60,137 bases of DNA from contig JAAXOC010000096.1 of assembly GCA_014237145.1 (NCBI GenBank), positions 1 through 60,137 on the forward strand. Direction: 5' to 3'. The DNA comes from ANME-2 cluster archaeon. GTDB lineage: Archaea; Halobacteriota; Methanosarcinia; Methanosarcinales; Methanocomedenaceae. A program made the translations under genes and the position numbers. Below, one piece after another: positions 27,197 to 37,309 of the stretch. The first letter of the stretch is position 1, and each line of letters starts with the position of its first letter. Below the pieces are notes generated by a model, which had not been told where the DNA came from, did not search any database, and saw nothing but the letters and a program-made list of their open reading frames with translations.

Positions 27197-28132
27197 ATGA
27201 CCGGTCCGGTCAACTTTGTGGTGGATGTGGACATCTCAAAGTTCTTTGACACTGTGTATCACAAGCGACTGGTGGAATGTCTGAAGCAGAGAATCATAGA
27301 CCCGACTTTATTGCAGCTGATTGTTCGATTCCTAAAGTCTGGCATAATGGAAGAGGGAGTTTACTGTGAGACGGATAAAGGTACGCTACAGGGTGGTGTA
27401 CTGAGCCCCGTACTCGCCAATGTATACCTCCACTATGCGCTGGACTTGTGGTTTGAGACTGATGTGATTCCACAGCTAACTGGTTATGCCCAGCTAGTTC
27501 GATATGCAGATGACTTCGTTGTCTGTTTCGAAAAAGAGGAAGAAGCCAGAGCATTTGGAGTTGCGCTGAGGCAGCGAATGAGCAAGTTCGGACTTACGAT
27601 ATCCGAAGAAAAGAGTAAGATTATCGAGTTCGGACAATGCGCATGCCATAGAGAAAGGAAATATGGCTGGAAATGTGAAACCTTTGATTTTTTAGGTTTT
27701 ACGCACTTCTGCGATGAAACCCGAAGAGGCAAATTCAAGCTTGGGCGGAAGACGTCACGCAAGAAGTTCACACAGAAGATGAAGGATATGAATATATGGT
27801 TGAAGAGTATCCGAAATCTTGTTGAATTGAAAATATGGTGGAAGGTGCTGGGGCTAAATTTGCTTGGACATTACCGGTATTACGGTATGAGCGGTAACAT
27901 ACGGTGGCTACAGAACTTTTACTATCAGACTGTGAGACTTGCTTTCAAATGGATAAACAGGCGTAGTCAGAGGAAAAGCTATAACTGGGCTCAGTTTCTC
28001 CGTTTCATCCTATTTAATCCACTCCCGAAGCCGAAGATATCATTCGCTATACAACCTGAAACCGTAAAGGATGTGCTTCTGAAGAGCCGGATGAGGACAA
28101 TCTTCATGTCCGGTTCTGAGGGGGGGCCATAG
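27197..28132 (+). pseudogene. ltrA: group II intron reverse transcriptase, N-terminally truncated
   Basis: The 311 codons begin in the middle of the RT domain (FVVDVDISKFFDTV) and include GGVLSPVLANVYL, the catalytic YADD in LVRYADDFVVCF, the thumb/maturase region and a C-terminal GII-maturase-like part. Roughly the first 100-150 residues of a complete RT are missing; a stop codon lies a few codons upstream next to the inverted repeat. The frame runs through domain V of the intron, as often seen in such ORFs. Splicing and mobility should be lost. Confidence 0.85.
28084..28116 (+). ncRNA. group II intron domain V
   Basis: GAGCCGGA pairs with TCCGGTTC in a hairpin of the size and shape of domain V, with an AGC triad candidate at its base. 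A GGGG/CCCC hairpin just downstream (about 28127-28152) may be domain VI with the 3' splice site near 28153. Confidence 0.65.
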
Positions 28133-28161
28133 TAACCGGGGGCTATTACCCCAACAAAAGA

Positions 28162-28242
28162 GGTGCGCTATGGGCTCTACTCGACGATTTACAGGATGTT
28201 GACGTTGCGGTATATCCTGTATATCTAGTAGATCCTGTCTAA
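28162..28242 (+). other. possible 3' exon fragment of an interrupted gene
   Basis: A 26-codon frame after the intron end (residues WALLDDLQDVDVAVYPVYL) looks coding and ends at TAA. It does not match ferritin, and its parent gene is not recognised. It may be the tail of the gene the intron once occupied. Confidence 0.25.
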
Positions 28243-28284
28243 TAATTTTTAAATTACCCTTAGATTTGAAGTGGATACATAACT

Positions 28285-28301
28285 GGGGCTATTTCAGCCC
28301 C
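28285..28301 (+). terminator. short GC-rich hairpin before the right inverted repeat
   Basis: GGGGCT and AGCCCC flank a 5-base loop. No strong T-run follows, so termination is only possible. Confidence 0.3.
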
Positions 28302-28374
28302 TATTTAGCATGAAAGTACCCTTGGGTTCTTTCATTTTTTGAGCATGTCATTCGAAGAATTTCATGTACGTTTT
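28301..28374 (-). repeat. right copy of the perfect 74-bp inverted repeat
   Basis: It is the exact reverse complement of 27112-27185, in opposite orientation, so the two copies bracket the intron remnant. Beyond both ends the sequences diverge at once. Confidence 0.9.
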
Positions 28375-28603
28375 TTGCAGAGATTAAGATGAGCTAAATA
28401 GGAGGATTTAAGTTATCAACCCACCCAATAAAACCATTGCACCTACACGACCAATCCGACCTCTGCGTCCATCATATTAGTCTTATGAAGTCACAGACCA
28501 TGTTTTGAAAAACGAGGCATTAAAGCTGGTGCCGTGGTATTCTATCACAAAATTCCCCCACTTACAATACATCCTTATATCCTCATACACCATAGCACCC
28601 AGC

Positions 28604-29368
28604 ATGGCAAGTTACAAGAGGATGACAAAGGATGTAATAAAAAAAGCCGATGTCCTTCTTGAGGTCATAGATGCCCGGTTTCCCGATGAGACACGAAACA
28701 GCGAGATAGAGCGAGATATAGCGCGTGCAAAGAAGCCGTTCATAATAGTCCTCAACAAATGCGACCTTGTATCAAAAGAAAATCTTGAGAGAACAAAATC
28801 CCGCCTGTCAAAAATTGCACCCACGGTCTTTGTGTCCAGTAAGGATCGGTCCGGAACCACGATCCTAAGACACAAGATACTTGAAATCGCAAACATGAGA
28901 GGGCACGAAATACTGGTCGGTTCACTTGGCTATCCCAACACAGGCAAATCATCAGTTATCAATGCCGTGACCGGGAGACACAGAGCTCGAACGTCCTCAA
29001 TATCAGGCTACACAAAAGGAGTGCAACTTGTGAATGCAGGTTCACGTATCAAGTTCATTGATACGCCAGGGGTGATTCCCTTTGGCGAGAACGATGAGCA
29101 TATACAGGGCCTGCTTGCAGTGAAAGATTCAACACACCTGCAGGACACCATTGGCGTGGCCATGACGATAATAGAGAAAATATGCGCTGAAAACAAAACA
29201 GCCCTGGAATCTTTCTACAATGTTGCAATAGAGGAACAGGATTCCTATGAAGTGCTTGAACTCATTGGCAGACAGAGCAACTTCCTGAAGAAAAAAGCTG
29301 AGGTGGATGAAACAAGGGCGGCAGTCAAGATAATCAATGACTGGCAAAAAGGGCTGCTTATGGTTTAG
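28604..29368 (+). CDS. circularly permuted GTPase (YlqF/RbgA/MMR1-HSR1 type)
   Basis: The motif order is permuted: G4 (VLNKCDLV) and G5 (VSSKDRSG) come before G1 (GYPNTGKSS), then G3 (DTPGVIP). Proteins of this group help ribosome assembly. The protein is about 254 residues from ATG 28604. The frame also allows a TTG start at 28505, but the extra 33 residues look non-coding. It shows no operon partners. Confidence 0.88.
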   Translation: MASYKRMTKDVIKKADVLLEVIDARFPDETRNSEIERDIARAKKPFIIVLNKCDLVSKENLERTKSRLSKIAPTVFVSSKDRSGTTILRHKILEIANMRGHEILVGSLGYPNTGKSSVINAVTGRHRARTSSISGYTKGVQLVNAGSRIKFIDTPGVIPFGENDEHIQGLLAVKDSTHLQDTIGVAMTIIEKICAENKTALESFYNVAIEEQDSYEVLELIGRQSNFLKKKAEVDETRAAVKIINDWQKGLLMV

Positions 29369-29474
29369 AAGCTGTCCAACAATCCCATCAAAACCAAATT
29401 TCACAGCAATCCACAAAACTCATTTTTTTACGGCAACATATCTTCTTGGATCGTTTCACGGGTAATGACCATGC

Positions 29475-30101
29475 TCATTTTCTAAAATGATCTGAAATTA
29501 TTTTCCTCTCCCCCCTCTGGAGGATCTCACCCATTGTGGATTGGGAGACATCAAAGATTTTTGCAAGTTTTTTGATCGTAATCCTCTTTGGACAATCGTA
29601 ATATCCTTTTTGAAAAGCTGCATGGATGATCTCTTCCTGTCTTTTAGTAAGCATATTCGGTTTAGTTAAATTAATAGTGCTCTTTAATTCAACCTTGCAC
29701 CCATTCCCTTCAAGGTTGTCGATCAAGTGGATCAGGGAACCTTCACCACCTGTTATCAGTTTCCATTCCACACTTCCATCCCCAAGACTCAAAGCCGATG
29801 TCAGGAAACACTCCGAACCTGTTAATGCCCTGCATGCGGCGCATTTGTCTGAGATGACGGAACCCAGAACACTACCATCACTAAGGGAGGTTATATCGAC
29901 ACTGCATACTTCAGCATGCTCCTCGATTTCTTTTATGATGTCGTCGGTTATCCCAAGAGTGTTATCAATCTCAATAAGGCCGCGACCACCTGAGTCTCCA
30001 TGCGGCATACATTCTTTGAACTTGATTGGAACAGGATATTTTGCAGTAATATCCTTCACCCAGTTATCTGGCATTGTGATTTTAAGTACTACTTCCCTCA
30101 T
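29475..30101 (-). CDS. HTH_10 (bacterio-opsin activator type) transcriptional regulator
   Basis: The 208-residue protein ends with an archaeal HTH_10 domain (LTKRQEEIIHAAFQKGYYD, then ITIKKLAKIFDVSQSTMGE). The N-terminal half, with cysteines in SDKCAACRALTGSECF, may be a sensor, possibly redox or metal responsive; this is inference. It begins one base after the upstream PAP2 gene, so the two are co-transcribed. Confidence 0.85.
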   Translation of the reverse strand: MREVVLKITMPDNWVKDITAKYPVPIKFKECMPHGDSGGRGLIEIDNTLGITDDIIKEIEEHAEVCSVDITSLSDGSVLGSVISDKCAACRALTGSECFLTSALSLGDGSVEWKLITGGEGSLIHLIDNLEGNGCKVELKSTINLTKPNMLTKRQEEIIHAAFQKGYYDCPKRITIKKLAKIFDVSQSTMGEILQRGERKIISDHFRK

Positions 30102-31079
30102 TCAAACCCCTTCATTTAATACAAATGTCAACGGATGATAATCCATTTTCTCCCCACAAGAGGGGCACTCCACACTACCTATGTGGGGAATTACAGATAT
30201 CTCTTTTGAACAACCTGCGCAATAGATCAGATCCCTTATCCCCAACCGCACCTCCAGCACTACCAATATCCTGTGCACTTTCCTGAAAATAACTTCCCTG
30301 TACTTAATAGCAAAATAATAACTAACCAGTGCCAGTACCGCCCCGGCAACCAGGTCAGTGATCCAGTGTATGCCCAGGTACACCGTAGAAAACAGGATCG
30401 CAGCAGTGGACAACGCAGCAAACACTTTGTATCGATAAAGATTTGTCCTGTACACCACTACCATTAAAGCCAATACTGACAGTGCTGCATGCAGGCTGGG
30501 AAAATCATTATCCAGGAACGGGTCCACCACTCTCACACCCTGGTCGATGATCGGACTTAATTCATACAGCAGAGGTAAAACATTGGGCAGGGCGTATCCT
30601 GTAACCGTAACTGGTACGAAGATATAGAACGGGAATGCCGCCAGGTAGATGATGATAAAAGCTATGGTGAACTCTTCAAGTGCTTTGAGGTTGTGGGTGT
30701 ATATCAATATCACGAATGTGAATATCATCAAAAATGAGAAAATCATCAGGTAGATGAATCCGTTGAGGTATGTTAGCATGGGCGTAGCAAAACCCTGGAA
30801 ATTACTTACAAGGTCGCCTTCTATCATTAATAGATATCCGGTATAATCAGCATTCACACTGATACCCAGCATATTGACAATGGACGACTGGGACTGTACA
30901 AGCATATAAACAAGAGAAGCAGATACAAAAAACGGCCAGAACCCCATCAAGAACCTGCGCCTGGATATATTATACGTCTGTTCTTTAACTTCTCCCGGTA
31001 TAAGGGTATAAATACCGACCACTGTCATCAATGCAAGAAGGGGCAGCATAATTATTGTCATTAAGTATGTCGAAGTCAT
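30102..31079 (-). CDS. PAP2-superfamily membrane phosphatase with C-terminal zinc ribbon
   Basis: The 325-residue protein has about six to seven hydrophobic segments and the PAP2 phosphatase motifs DFPSLHAA and GIHWITDLVAG, whose histidines form the active site. The placement of the motifs resembles the inositol phosphorylceramide synthase/AUR1 group. After the last membrane segment a cytoplasmic zinc ribbon (CAGCSKE ... CPSCGEKM) is attached, which is unusual for the family. It probably acts on lipid phosphates. The regulator gene follows directly. Confidence 0.82.
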   Translation of the reverse strand: MTSTYLMTIIMLPLLALMTVVGIYTLIPGEVKEQTYNISRRRFLMGFWPFFVSASLVYMLVQSQSSIVNMLGISVNADYTGYLLMIEGDLVSNFQGFATPMLTYLNGFIYLMIFSFLMIFTFVILIYTHNLKALEEFTIAFIIIYLAAFPFYIFVPVTVTGYALPNVLPLLYELSPIIDQGVRVVDPFLDNDFPSLHAALSVLALMVVVYRTNLYRYKVFAALSTAAILFSTVYLGIHWITDLVAGAVLALVSYYFAIKYREVIFRKVHRILVVLEVRLGIRDLIYCAGCSKEISVIPHIGSVECPSCGEKMDYHPLTFVLNEGV

Positions 31080-31181
31080 TCCACTAACCTGGGTGGAGTA
31101 TAATAAATCCAGTAAATATAAAGGTTTATGCGAAATTCCAACAAAATCTTATTATTCAATAATCTCATTCTATGTGGTACT

Positions 31182-32453
31182 ATGTTTACGATTATTACAG
31201 GCACTCAGTTCGGTGATGAAGGAAAGGGAAAGATTGTTGATCTGATGGCCAGGGAATATGACATTATCGTCCGTTTCCAGGGTGGCGATAATGCAGGCCA
31301 TACCGTTGTTGTTGACGGCAAGAAGTATAAACTCCATCTTACTCCTTCCGGTGTGTTGTTCGATGTCAGGCTGCTTATCGGTCCAGGTACTGTGATGAAC
31401 CCACAGACTCTTGCAAGGGAACTTGACACCCTGGCCGATGACGGTACAGTTGTGGATGAAAAAAAGCTTGGAATAGATGCAAAGACAAGCATTATCATGC
31501 CGTACCATGTGGAACTGGACGGATTGGGGGAGTCGGCGCGGAGCGTTAAGATAGGTACAACCAAACGCGGCATCGGCTATGCATATATCGACAAAGTGGC
31601 CCGGGACGAAGTACAGATGGCAGACCTGGCAGATGAGCAGCAACTGCGCAGACGGCTTGAAGAGCTTACTCCGATAAAGGCTGCCCAGATACAGAGCATG
31701 GGCGGCGACCCATCTATAATGGAAGATGAGACCTGGATCAGGACATATGTTGAACTGGGGCGAAGGTTCGCTCCCTTCATTGCCGATGTTTCTCATGAAA
31801 TAAACACTGCCCTTGACCAAGGCAAGAAGGTACTGGCAGAAGGTGCACAGGGAGCACACCTTGACGTGATACACGGCACCCAGAAATTCGTGACATCTTC
31901 ATCATGCATCGCAGGTTCGGCCTGTGCAAACCTGGGAGTGGGACCTACCAGGGTGGACGAGGTGTTGGGAATATTGAAAGCCTATATTACCCGTGTGGGC
32001 GAAGGACCGCTGCCTACCGAACTTAAAGACAGTACAGGAGATCATATCAGGGAAGCGGGCGGCGAGTTTGGCACCACTACCGGCAGGCCCAGACGCTGCG
32101 GCTGGTTCGACCTGCCCCTTGTAAAGAAATCAGTGGCACTGAACGGTTATACACATATAGCACTGACCAAACTGGACGTACTGTCAGACATGCATCCGTT
32201 GAAAGTATGTGTGGCATATGAGCTGGATGGCGTAAGACTGGATTACCCGCCAGAATCCACCGCAGACCTTGCCAGGTGTGTGCCGGTTCTTGAAGACCTG
32301 CCAGGGTGGGACGGGGACCTCACAGGTATTCGCAGTATGGATGCCCTGCCGGATGGTGCAATTGAATATTTATCCAGACTTGAGTCGCTTGTAGGTGTTC
32401 CTTTCAAATATATCTCAGTCGGACCCGGACGGGAACAAACATTCATAAAATAA
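31182..32453 (+). CDS. purA: adenylosuccinate synthetase
   Basis: PurA joins IMP and aspartate using GTP, the first step from IMP to AMP. The 423-residue product begins MFTIITGTQFGDEGKGK, containing the GDEGKGK phosphate loop, followed by QGGDNAGHTV and a later GTTTGRPRRCGW segment; all are hallmark motifs. The ATG at 31182 is chosen because the motif starts there; the upstream in-frame ATG would add 18 unrelated residues. Confidence 0.96.
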   Translation: MFTIITGTQFGDEGKGKIVDLMAREYDIIVRFQGGDNAGHTVVVDGKKYKLHLTPSGVLFDVRLLIGPGTVMNPQTLARELDTLADDGTVVDEKKLGIDAKTSIIMPYHVELDGLGESARSVKIGTTKRGIGYAYIDKVARDEVQMADLADEQQLRRRLEELTPIKAAQIQSMGGDPSIMEDETWIRTYVELGRRFAPFIADVSHEINTALDQGKKVLAEGAQGAHLDVIHGTQKFVTSSSCIAGSACANLGVGPTRVDEVLGILKAYITRVGEGPLPTELKDSTGDHIREAGGEFGTTTGRPRRCGWFDLPLVKKSVALNGYTHIALTKLDVLSDMHPLKVCVAYELDGVRLDYPPESTADLARCVPVLEDLPGWDGDLTGIRSMDALPDGAIEYLSRLESLVGVPFKYISVGPGREQTFIK

Positions 32454-32466
32454 TTGATAATTAATA

Positions 32467-32540
32467 AACCACAGAGAGCACAGAGGACACAGAGGGTAAA
32501 ATCAGAAGCAAGCTCTGTGCTCTCTGTGTCCTCTGTGGTT
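32467..32540. repeat. large imperfect inverted repeat of CACAGAG units
   Basis: Two 28-bp arms (32467-32494 and 32513-32540) built from ACAGAG-like units are nearly complementary and can form a strong hairpin after purA. This type of CACAGAGGACACAGAG repeat occurs in many archaeal and bacterial genomes. It may also end purA transcription. Confidence 0.7.
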
Positions 32541-32587
32541 AAAATATAATTGTGTGAGAGTGAATCGGGGATGTGTGAGGGATATAT

Positions 32588-33601
32588 ATGATCCATGAAG
32601 CATCGTTGTTTGAAAAGCTGGAAAAAAGAAAGGTCAAGTGCCATTTGTGTGCCCATGAGTGCACAATAGCAAATGGTAAAATAGGCATTTGCGGTGTACG
32701 GGTAAACAGGAACGGCACACTGTTCACTCTTATTTACAATACTGTATCCAGTGAAGCCGTTGACCCTATTGAGAAAAAACCCCTGTACCATTTTCTCCCC
32801 GGTACTTTAAGTTATTCCCAGGGCACTATCGGCTGTAATTTCAGGTGCAGTCACTGCCAGAACTGGACCATTTCCCAGGTTAAACTTGAGCAGGCACATA
32901 TCAGGGAGATTACGCCTGAAGAGTCTGTGGCCCAGGCATTGGCTTCTGATTGTGCCAGCATCTCCTGGACATATAACGAGCCAACTATTTGGCACGAATT
33001 CACTTACGACTCTGCCAGGCTGGCCCATGAAGCAGGGCTGAAAACTGTGTATGTGACCAACGGCTATATCACAGAGGATGCACTGCGGGATATTTCCCCG
33101 TACCTCGACGCTTTCAGGGTTGATATCAAGGCATTCGGGGATGAGTTCTATAGGGATACGTGCCGGGCACACTTGCAGCCGGTGCTGGATTCAAGTGTGG
33201 TGGCAAGGGAACTGGGCATGCATATCGAGGTGATCAATCTGGTCATACCTGGCAAGAACGATGACCCAAAAGAGACGCGGAATCTCATTGAATGGGTGCA
33301 TGACAACCTTGGATCTCAGACGCCCGTACATTTCACGAGGTTCTATCCCATGTATAAAATGAAGGATGTCAGCCCTACACCTGTGGCTACACTGGAGAGG
33401 GCGTGGCAGATGGCAAAGGATGCGGGGATGGAGTATCCGTATGTGGGTAATGTGGCTGGGCATAAGTATGAGAACACGTACTGTCCCGGGTGCGGGACGC
33501 TGCTGATAGACAGGAGCGGTTTTCAGATTGCGAAGAATGTTATTACAGGGGATAAGAAGTGTCCCGATTGCGGGTATGGGATTGCCGTGGTATTGGACTG
33601 A
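32588..33601 (+). CDS. amrS: AmmeMemoRadiSam-system radical SAM enzyme
   Basis: The 337-residue radical SAM protein is of the PflA-like AmrS family. The SAM-cluster motif is CNFRCSHC near residue 83. An N-terminal CHLCAHECTI motif and a C-terminal rubredoxin-like pair (CPGCG ... CPDCG) flank the barrel. AmrS normally accompanies AmmeMemoRadiSam-system A and B proteins, which are not in this window. Its chemistry is not established. The ATG 32588 lies 48 bp after the repeat hairpin. Confidence 0.9.
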   Translation: MIHEASLFEKLEKRKVKCHLCAHECTIANGKIGICGVRVNRNGTLFTLIYNTVSSEAVDPIEKKPLYHFLPGTLSYSQGTIGCNFRCSHCQNWTISQVKLEQAHIREITPEESVAQALASDCASISWTYNEPTIWHEFTYDSARLAHEAGLKTVYVTNGYITEDALRDISPYLDAFRVDIKAFGDEFYRDTCRAHLQPVLDSSVVARELGMHIEVINLVIPGKNDDPKETRNLIEWVHDNLGSQTPVHFTRFYPMYKMKDVSPTPVATLERAWQMAKDAGMEYPYVGNVAGHKYENTYCPGCGTLLIDRSGFQIAKNVITGDKKCPDCGYGIAVVLD

Positions 33602-33927
33602 TCCGGGGGAATATTTGAAGATGCTTGCGTGATTGTTTATGCTGTTCATAATATAGTGCGAATATATGAATAAATATTCATAATATATTGGGAAAAAATT
33701 GAATATTATTCACACACTATAATATAGGACAATGGTATATGAAGAAATACTGATAAAGCAGAACAAACACTGGAGATGCGAAAGTTGGCTCTTCGCTAAT
33801 TCATGTGACTAACTGGAAATTCAATTGTCCCAATCGAAGGTAGATCACAGTAATGAAATTCTGAACATTTCGATAACCACGAGCACTTCTTTTTAATAAC
33901 TGTATCACGCTATTAGTTCCCTCTAAT
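33602..33927. other. AT-rich gap without a gene
   Basis: No credible frame is present. Small AT-rich inverted repeats (for example ATGAAT/ATTCAT near 33667-33682) are visible. It probably contains decayed mobile DNA adjoining the next element. Confidence 0.5.
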
Positions 33928-34083
33928 CAATACCTTCGCCACATTCGTTGTGATACAATATATTTTTTGTTACATAGTCATTCCAACACTACCCAAAATC
34001 CAGTGATTTTTTTCCATTTAATAACCAAACTTATTTAATATATGTGTGCATACAGTATTTTATGGGCCGGAATAGGGCATATT

Positions 34084-34480
34084 ATGTCGCCAAAAAAATA
34101 AGTTTGGTGATTTAGAAAAAACAATCAAAGGAAAAGAAAAGGAACTTCGAGTACTGAACAGGCTTTACTTCATACGTTTTCTTTATCAAGGATACGTCAT
34201 AGAAGAAGCAAGTGAAAAGCTTGGGATAACCATGCCGAATGCTTATGAATGGCTCAAACGGTGGAATAAAGCAGGGTATGACGGACTTGTTCCAAACTTC
34301 AACGGAGGTCCAAAACCAAAACTTAGCGAAGAGGAAATTGAGATATTAAAGAACCTACTTAAACACAAAGATGACTGGAAATTAAAAGAAGTTCGCAAGC
34401 TAATCAAAGAGCAATTTGGTGTTGAACATTCTGAAATGCACGCCGGGAGGATTGTGGTAAAGCTGAAGCAAGTACCATAA
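34084..34480 (+). pseudogene. IS630-type transposase N-terminal fragment
   Basis: The readable sequence contains a helix-turn-helix region (NRLYFIRFLYQGYVIEEA, then GITMPNAYEWLKRW) and the winged-helix linker LKEVRKLIKEQFGVEHS. A start MSPK at 34084 is out of frame by one base in a run of seven A. The catalytic DDE part is absent. Confidence 0.65.
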
Positions 34481-34568
34481 TATGCTTAATGGATAATCAG
34501 TTTTAACGAGATCTATACTAATAAATTATTTGGGAATATAATTTAAATATGTTGTGTTAAGGGGATGC

Positions 34569-35875
34569 CATGTTTAATAACGACATTGAACCGATTGACA
34601 ACAATCGTAACCACCATGTTAACCATGGCCGGGCGAGTAACCATGCTTGGAATATCACGTTGGACTGATGATGGTGGCAGTTACCGCACAATTCAACGTT
34701 TTTTCAATACCAAGATCAGAGGGAAAAAATTCATTGGTGCTTGATTCGTCAATATTTTTTGGATGACGATGACCCATTTATCTTTGTCGGTGATGAAACG
34801 GTTGTAACAAAAGCCGGAAAGATGACGTATGGCCTCAATCGATTTTTTTCATCCATCTATGGAAAAACGGTGCCAGGTTTAGATTTTTTCACATTATAAT
34901 TGATAAGTACAAAGCAGCGAACCTCTTACCCATTGATAACCTAGCAGATGACTCATTCTGAAGATAAAAAAAACGACAAAAAACGCAATTACTGCAGAAG
35001 ATCGTAAAAATAAGCAAAATAAAAGCGATTGCCCTACAAAAAGAGAAAGAGGTAGGCCAAAAGGCAGTAAAAATAAAAACAAAGTAGATGTCGAACTATC
35101 ATCTTATCTATACATCATTCAGAGTATTCTTAAGGGAATGTTGAAGCTAATTGGTTCCACCATTCCTATCACATATATTGCACTTGATGGTGCATTTGGG
35201 CACAATAATGCTTTACAAATGGTCAGACAATGCAAATTGCACATTATTTCAAAATTACAATATAATTCTGCACTCTATTTCCCGTATAAAGGCACATATC
35301 ATGGGTGTGGTGCACGTAGAAAATATGGTGATAAAATTGACTACAGCTGCATCCCATCCAAATATTTGAAAGAAACCATTATTGAAAAGTCAGTTCAAAT
35401 TGAGATTTATCAAATGGATATGCTGCACAAGCGATTTGCTCAAAAGCTAAATGTGGTTATTATTGTTAAAACCAATCTCAAAACACATGCACGGGGGCAT
35501 GTGATATTGTTCAGCAGTGATCTAAAGTTGGCCTATGACAAGTTAGTCGATTATTACAAACTACGTTTTCAGATTGAGTTTAACTTCCGAAATGCAAAAC
35601 AATATTGGGGTCTGGAAGATTTTATGAATGTCAAGGAGGTTCCTGTAACTAACACTGCCAACTTAGCTTTTTTCATGGTGAATGTTTCTCAGGCATTAAT
35701 TCACAATGTTCACAAGGATGATCCCCACTTTGGCATCCAAGACCTTAAAGTATACTTCAGAGGTGGCAAATATGTCAATGAAACATTAAAATTACTACCA
35801 CAAAAACCAGACCGAATTTTAATTCAGCAGATATTTAGCCGAATAACGAAAATTGGAAGTATTAATAGTGGTTAG
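34569..35875 (+). pseudogene. IS4/IS701-like DDE transposase, several frameshifts
   Basis: The fragments in order are AGRVTMLGISRW with SYRTIQRFF, then FVGDETVVTKAGK (first Asp), then from 35138 an intact 245-codon C-terminal part with YIALDGAFGHNNA (second Asp) and RFQIEFNFRNAKQYWGLEDF (Glu). Frame changes occur near 34720 and between 34900 and 35100. It cannot make a functional transposase unless the missing part is restored. Confidence 0.75.
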
Positions 35876-35933
35876 TACTGATTAATGGCGAAGGTATTGT
35901 TATATGATGTTAATTATTATGGTATAAGATTAT

Positions 35934-35963
35934 ATCGGTCACTTTTGGTTAATAGTGACCGAT
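35934..35963. promoter_or_regulatory. 10-bp-arm hairpin upstream of the AAA ATPase
   Basis: ATCGGTCACT and AGTGACCGAT are perfect arms around a 10-base loop, followed by a short T-run. It could terminate transcription from the IS or act as an operator for the ATPase gene 34 bp downstream. Confidence 0.4.
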
Positions 35964-35997
35964 GAATTTTTAAATCAATAGGATAATAATACACAAT

Positions 35998-37284
35998 ATG
36001 GAAAAAGAAAAAATAATCGAAATACTGGACGAATGGAATTTCTGGTCAAAGACTCCGGATTGTGGAATTCTACGGGACGGATATCTCCAGCTATTTGAAA
36101 ACATGAAAGCAACACAACAGGTCGTATTCATAACCGGAGTCCGGCGCTCTGGAAAATCCACCTTGATGAAACAGCACATCAAGAAAATGATCGATAAAGG
36201 CGACGACAAAAGGAATTTCCTTCACATTAATTTTGAAGAACCAAAATTCATTGATGAATTGTCAGTCCAGTTTTTAATTGACGCATTTGATGCATACCTG
36301 GAGATAGTACAGCCGACTTCAACCCCTGATCTTTTCCTTGATGAGATCCAGAATGTTAAAGGCTGGGAGCGGTTTGTACGTGCACTACATGAAAAGAGGA
36401 GTGCAAATATCTTTGTTTCAGGTTCATCTGCCAAGTTACTAAGTAAAGAACTTGGTACTGCACTTACAGGCAGGCATATTGATATCCATGTATATCCGCT
36501 GACCTTTAGGGGGTTTCTGGAATTCAACGATCTTAAGCTGGAGACAAAGCTGGATATTGCAACAAATAAATTGAAGATCAGGCAGATGATGCGGAAATAT
36601 CTCTCATCCGGTGGATTTCCCCTTGTTGTACTGCTTGACGGGAATAATGATATACTGCGTGATTATTTTAACGATATTATTTTACGGGACATAGCTGAGC
36701 GGTACAGGGTCCTCAAAGTGGATAAGTTACGAAGTCTTGCAAAATATTATTTGACCAACATCGGAGCTCCGTCATCTTTCAGAAAGATTGCGAATTTTAT
36801 TGGTATAAGCCTGGACAGTGTAGAGAGGTATTCCTACCACCTCAGTGATGCTTACCTGATCTTTTTCGTGAAAAAATTTTCATATTCACTCAAGGAGCAG
36901 GAAATAAATCCGCGCAAGGTCTATGCCATCGACCCCGGACTGCGCAATATTGTGAGCTTCAAGTTCAGTGAAGATGTGGGGAAACTTTATGAAAATACGG
37001 TATTTCTGGAACTGTACAGGATGGGGGAAGAGGTTTATTATTATCAGGGCAGGCATGAATGCGACTTTGTGGTAATGAGAGGACAGAACATTACACAGGC
37101 ATTCCAGGTCTGCTATTCCCTGACTAAGCAAAACAGGGAGCGTGAGATTGCAGGTCTGCTTGAAGCTATGGATGAATTCGAGTTAAGCGAGGGTACGATA
37201 ATCACGGATGATGTGGAGACTGTTGAGATGTATGGTGATAAGAGCATCAGGTTTGTGCCTTTGTGGAAATGGCTGCTGGGTTAG
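35998..37284 (+). CDS. AAA_14/DUF4143 ATPase
   Basis: This 428-residue member of the common archaeal AAA_14-DUF4143 ATPase family has Walker A GVRRSGKST near residue 47, Walker B LFLDEIQNVKGW and sensor VSGSSAKLL. The C-terminal DUF4143 part includes a nuclease-like stretch (YYYQGRHECDFVV). The biological role of the family is unclear; such genes are frequent in variable regions. It is followed 25 bp later by the first copy of the nifB-end repeat. Confidence 0.82.
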   Translation: MEKEKIIEILDEWNFWSKTPDCGILRDGYLQLFENMKATQQVVFITGVRRSGKSTLMKQHIKKMIDKGDDKRNFLHINFEEPKFIDELSVQFLIDAFDAYLEIVQPTSTPDLFLDEIQNVKGWERFVRALHEKRSANIFVSGSSAKLLSKELGTALTGRHIDIHVYPLTFRGFLEFNDLKLETKLDIATNKLKIRQMMRKYLSSGGFPLVVLLDGNNDILRDYFNDIILRDIAERYRVLKVDKLRSLAKYYLTNIGAPSSFRKIANFIGISLDSVERYSYHLSDAYLIFFVKKFSYSLKEQEINPRKVYAIDPGLRNIVSFKFSEDVGKLYENTVFLELYRMGEEVYYYQGRHECDFVVMRGQNITQAFQVCYSLTKQNREREIAGLLEAMDEFELSEGTIITDDVETVEMYGDKSIRFVPLWKWLLG

Positions 37285-37309
37285 CTGTTCAAATGGGTAG
37301 AAAGACCCA

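Larger units (their letters stand above)
33928..35899. mobile_element. degenerate composite of two insertion sequences
   Basis: CAATACCTTCGCCA at 33928-33941 and TGGCGAAGGTATTG at 35886-35899 are 14-bp perfect inverted repeats and could be the ends of one element. Inside are remains of two transposases of different families, so one IS appears nested beside or within another. No intact transposase remains. Confidence 0.5.

Noticed and set aside
28400-28480. Possible gene tail (Pro/Arg-rich frame) right of the inverted repeat
   Set aside because: It is too short, has no recognisable family, and both strands give equally weak readings.
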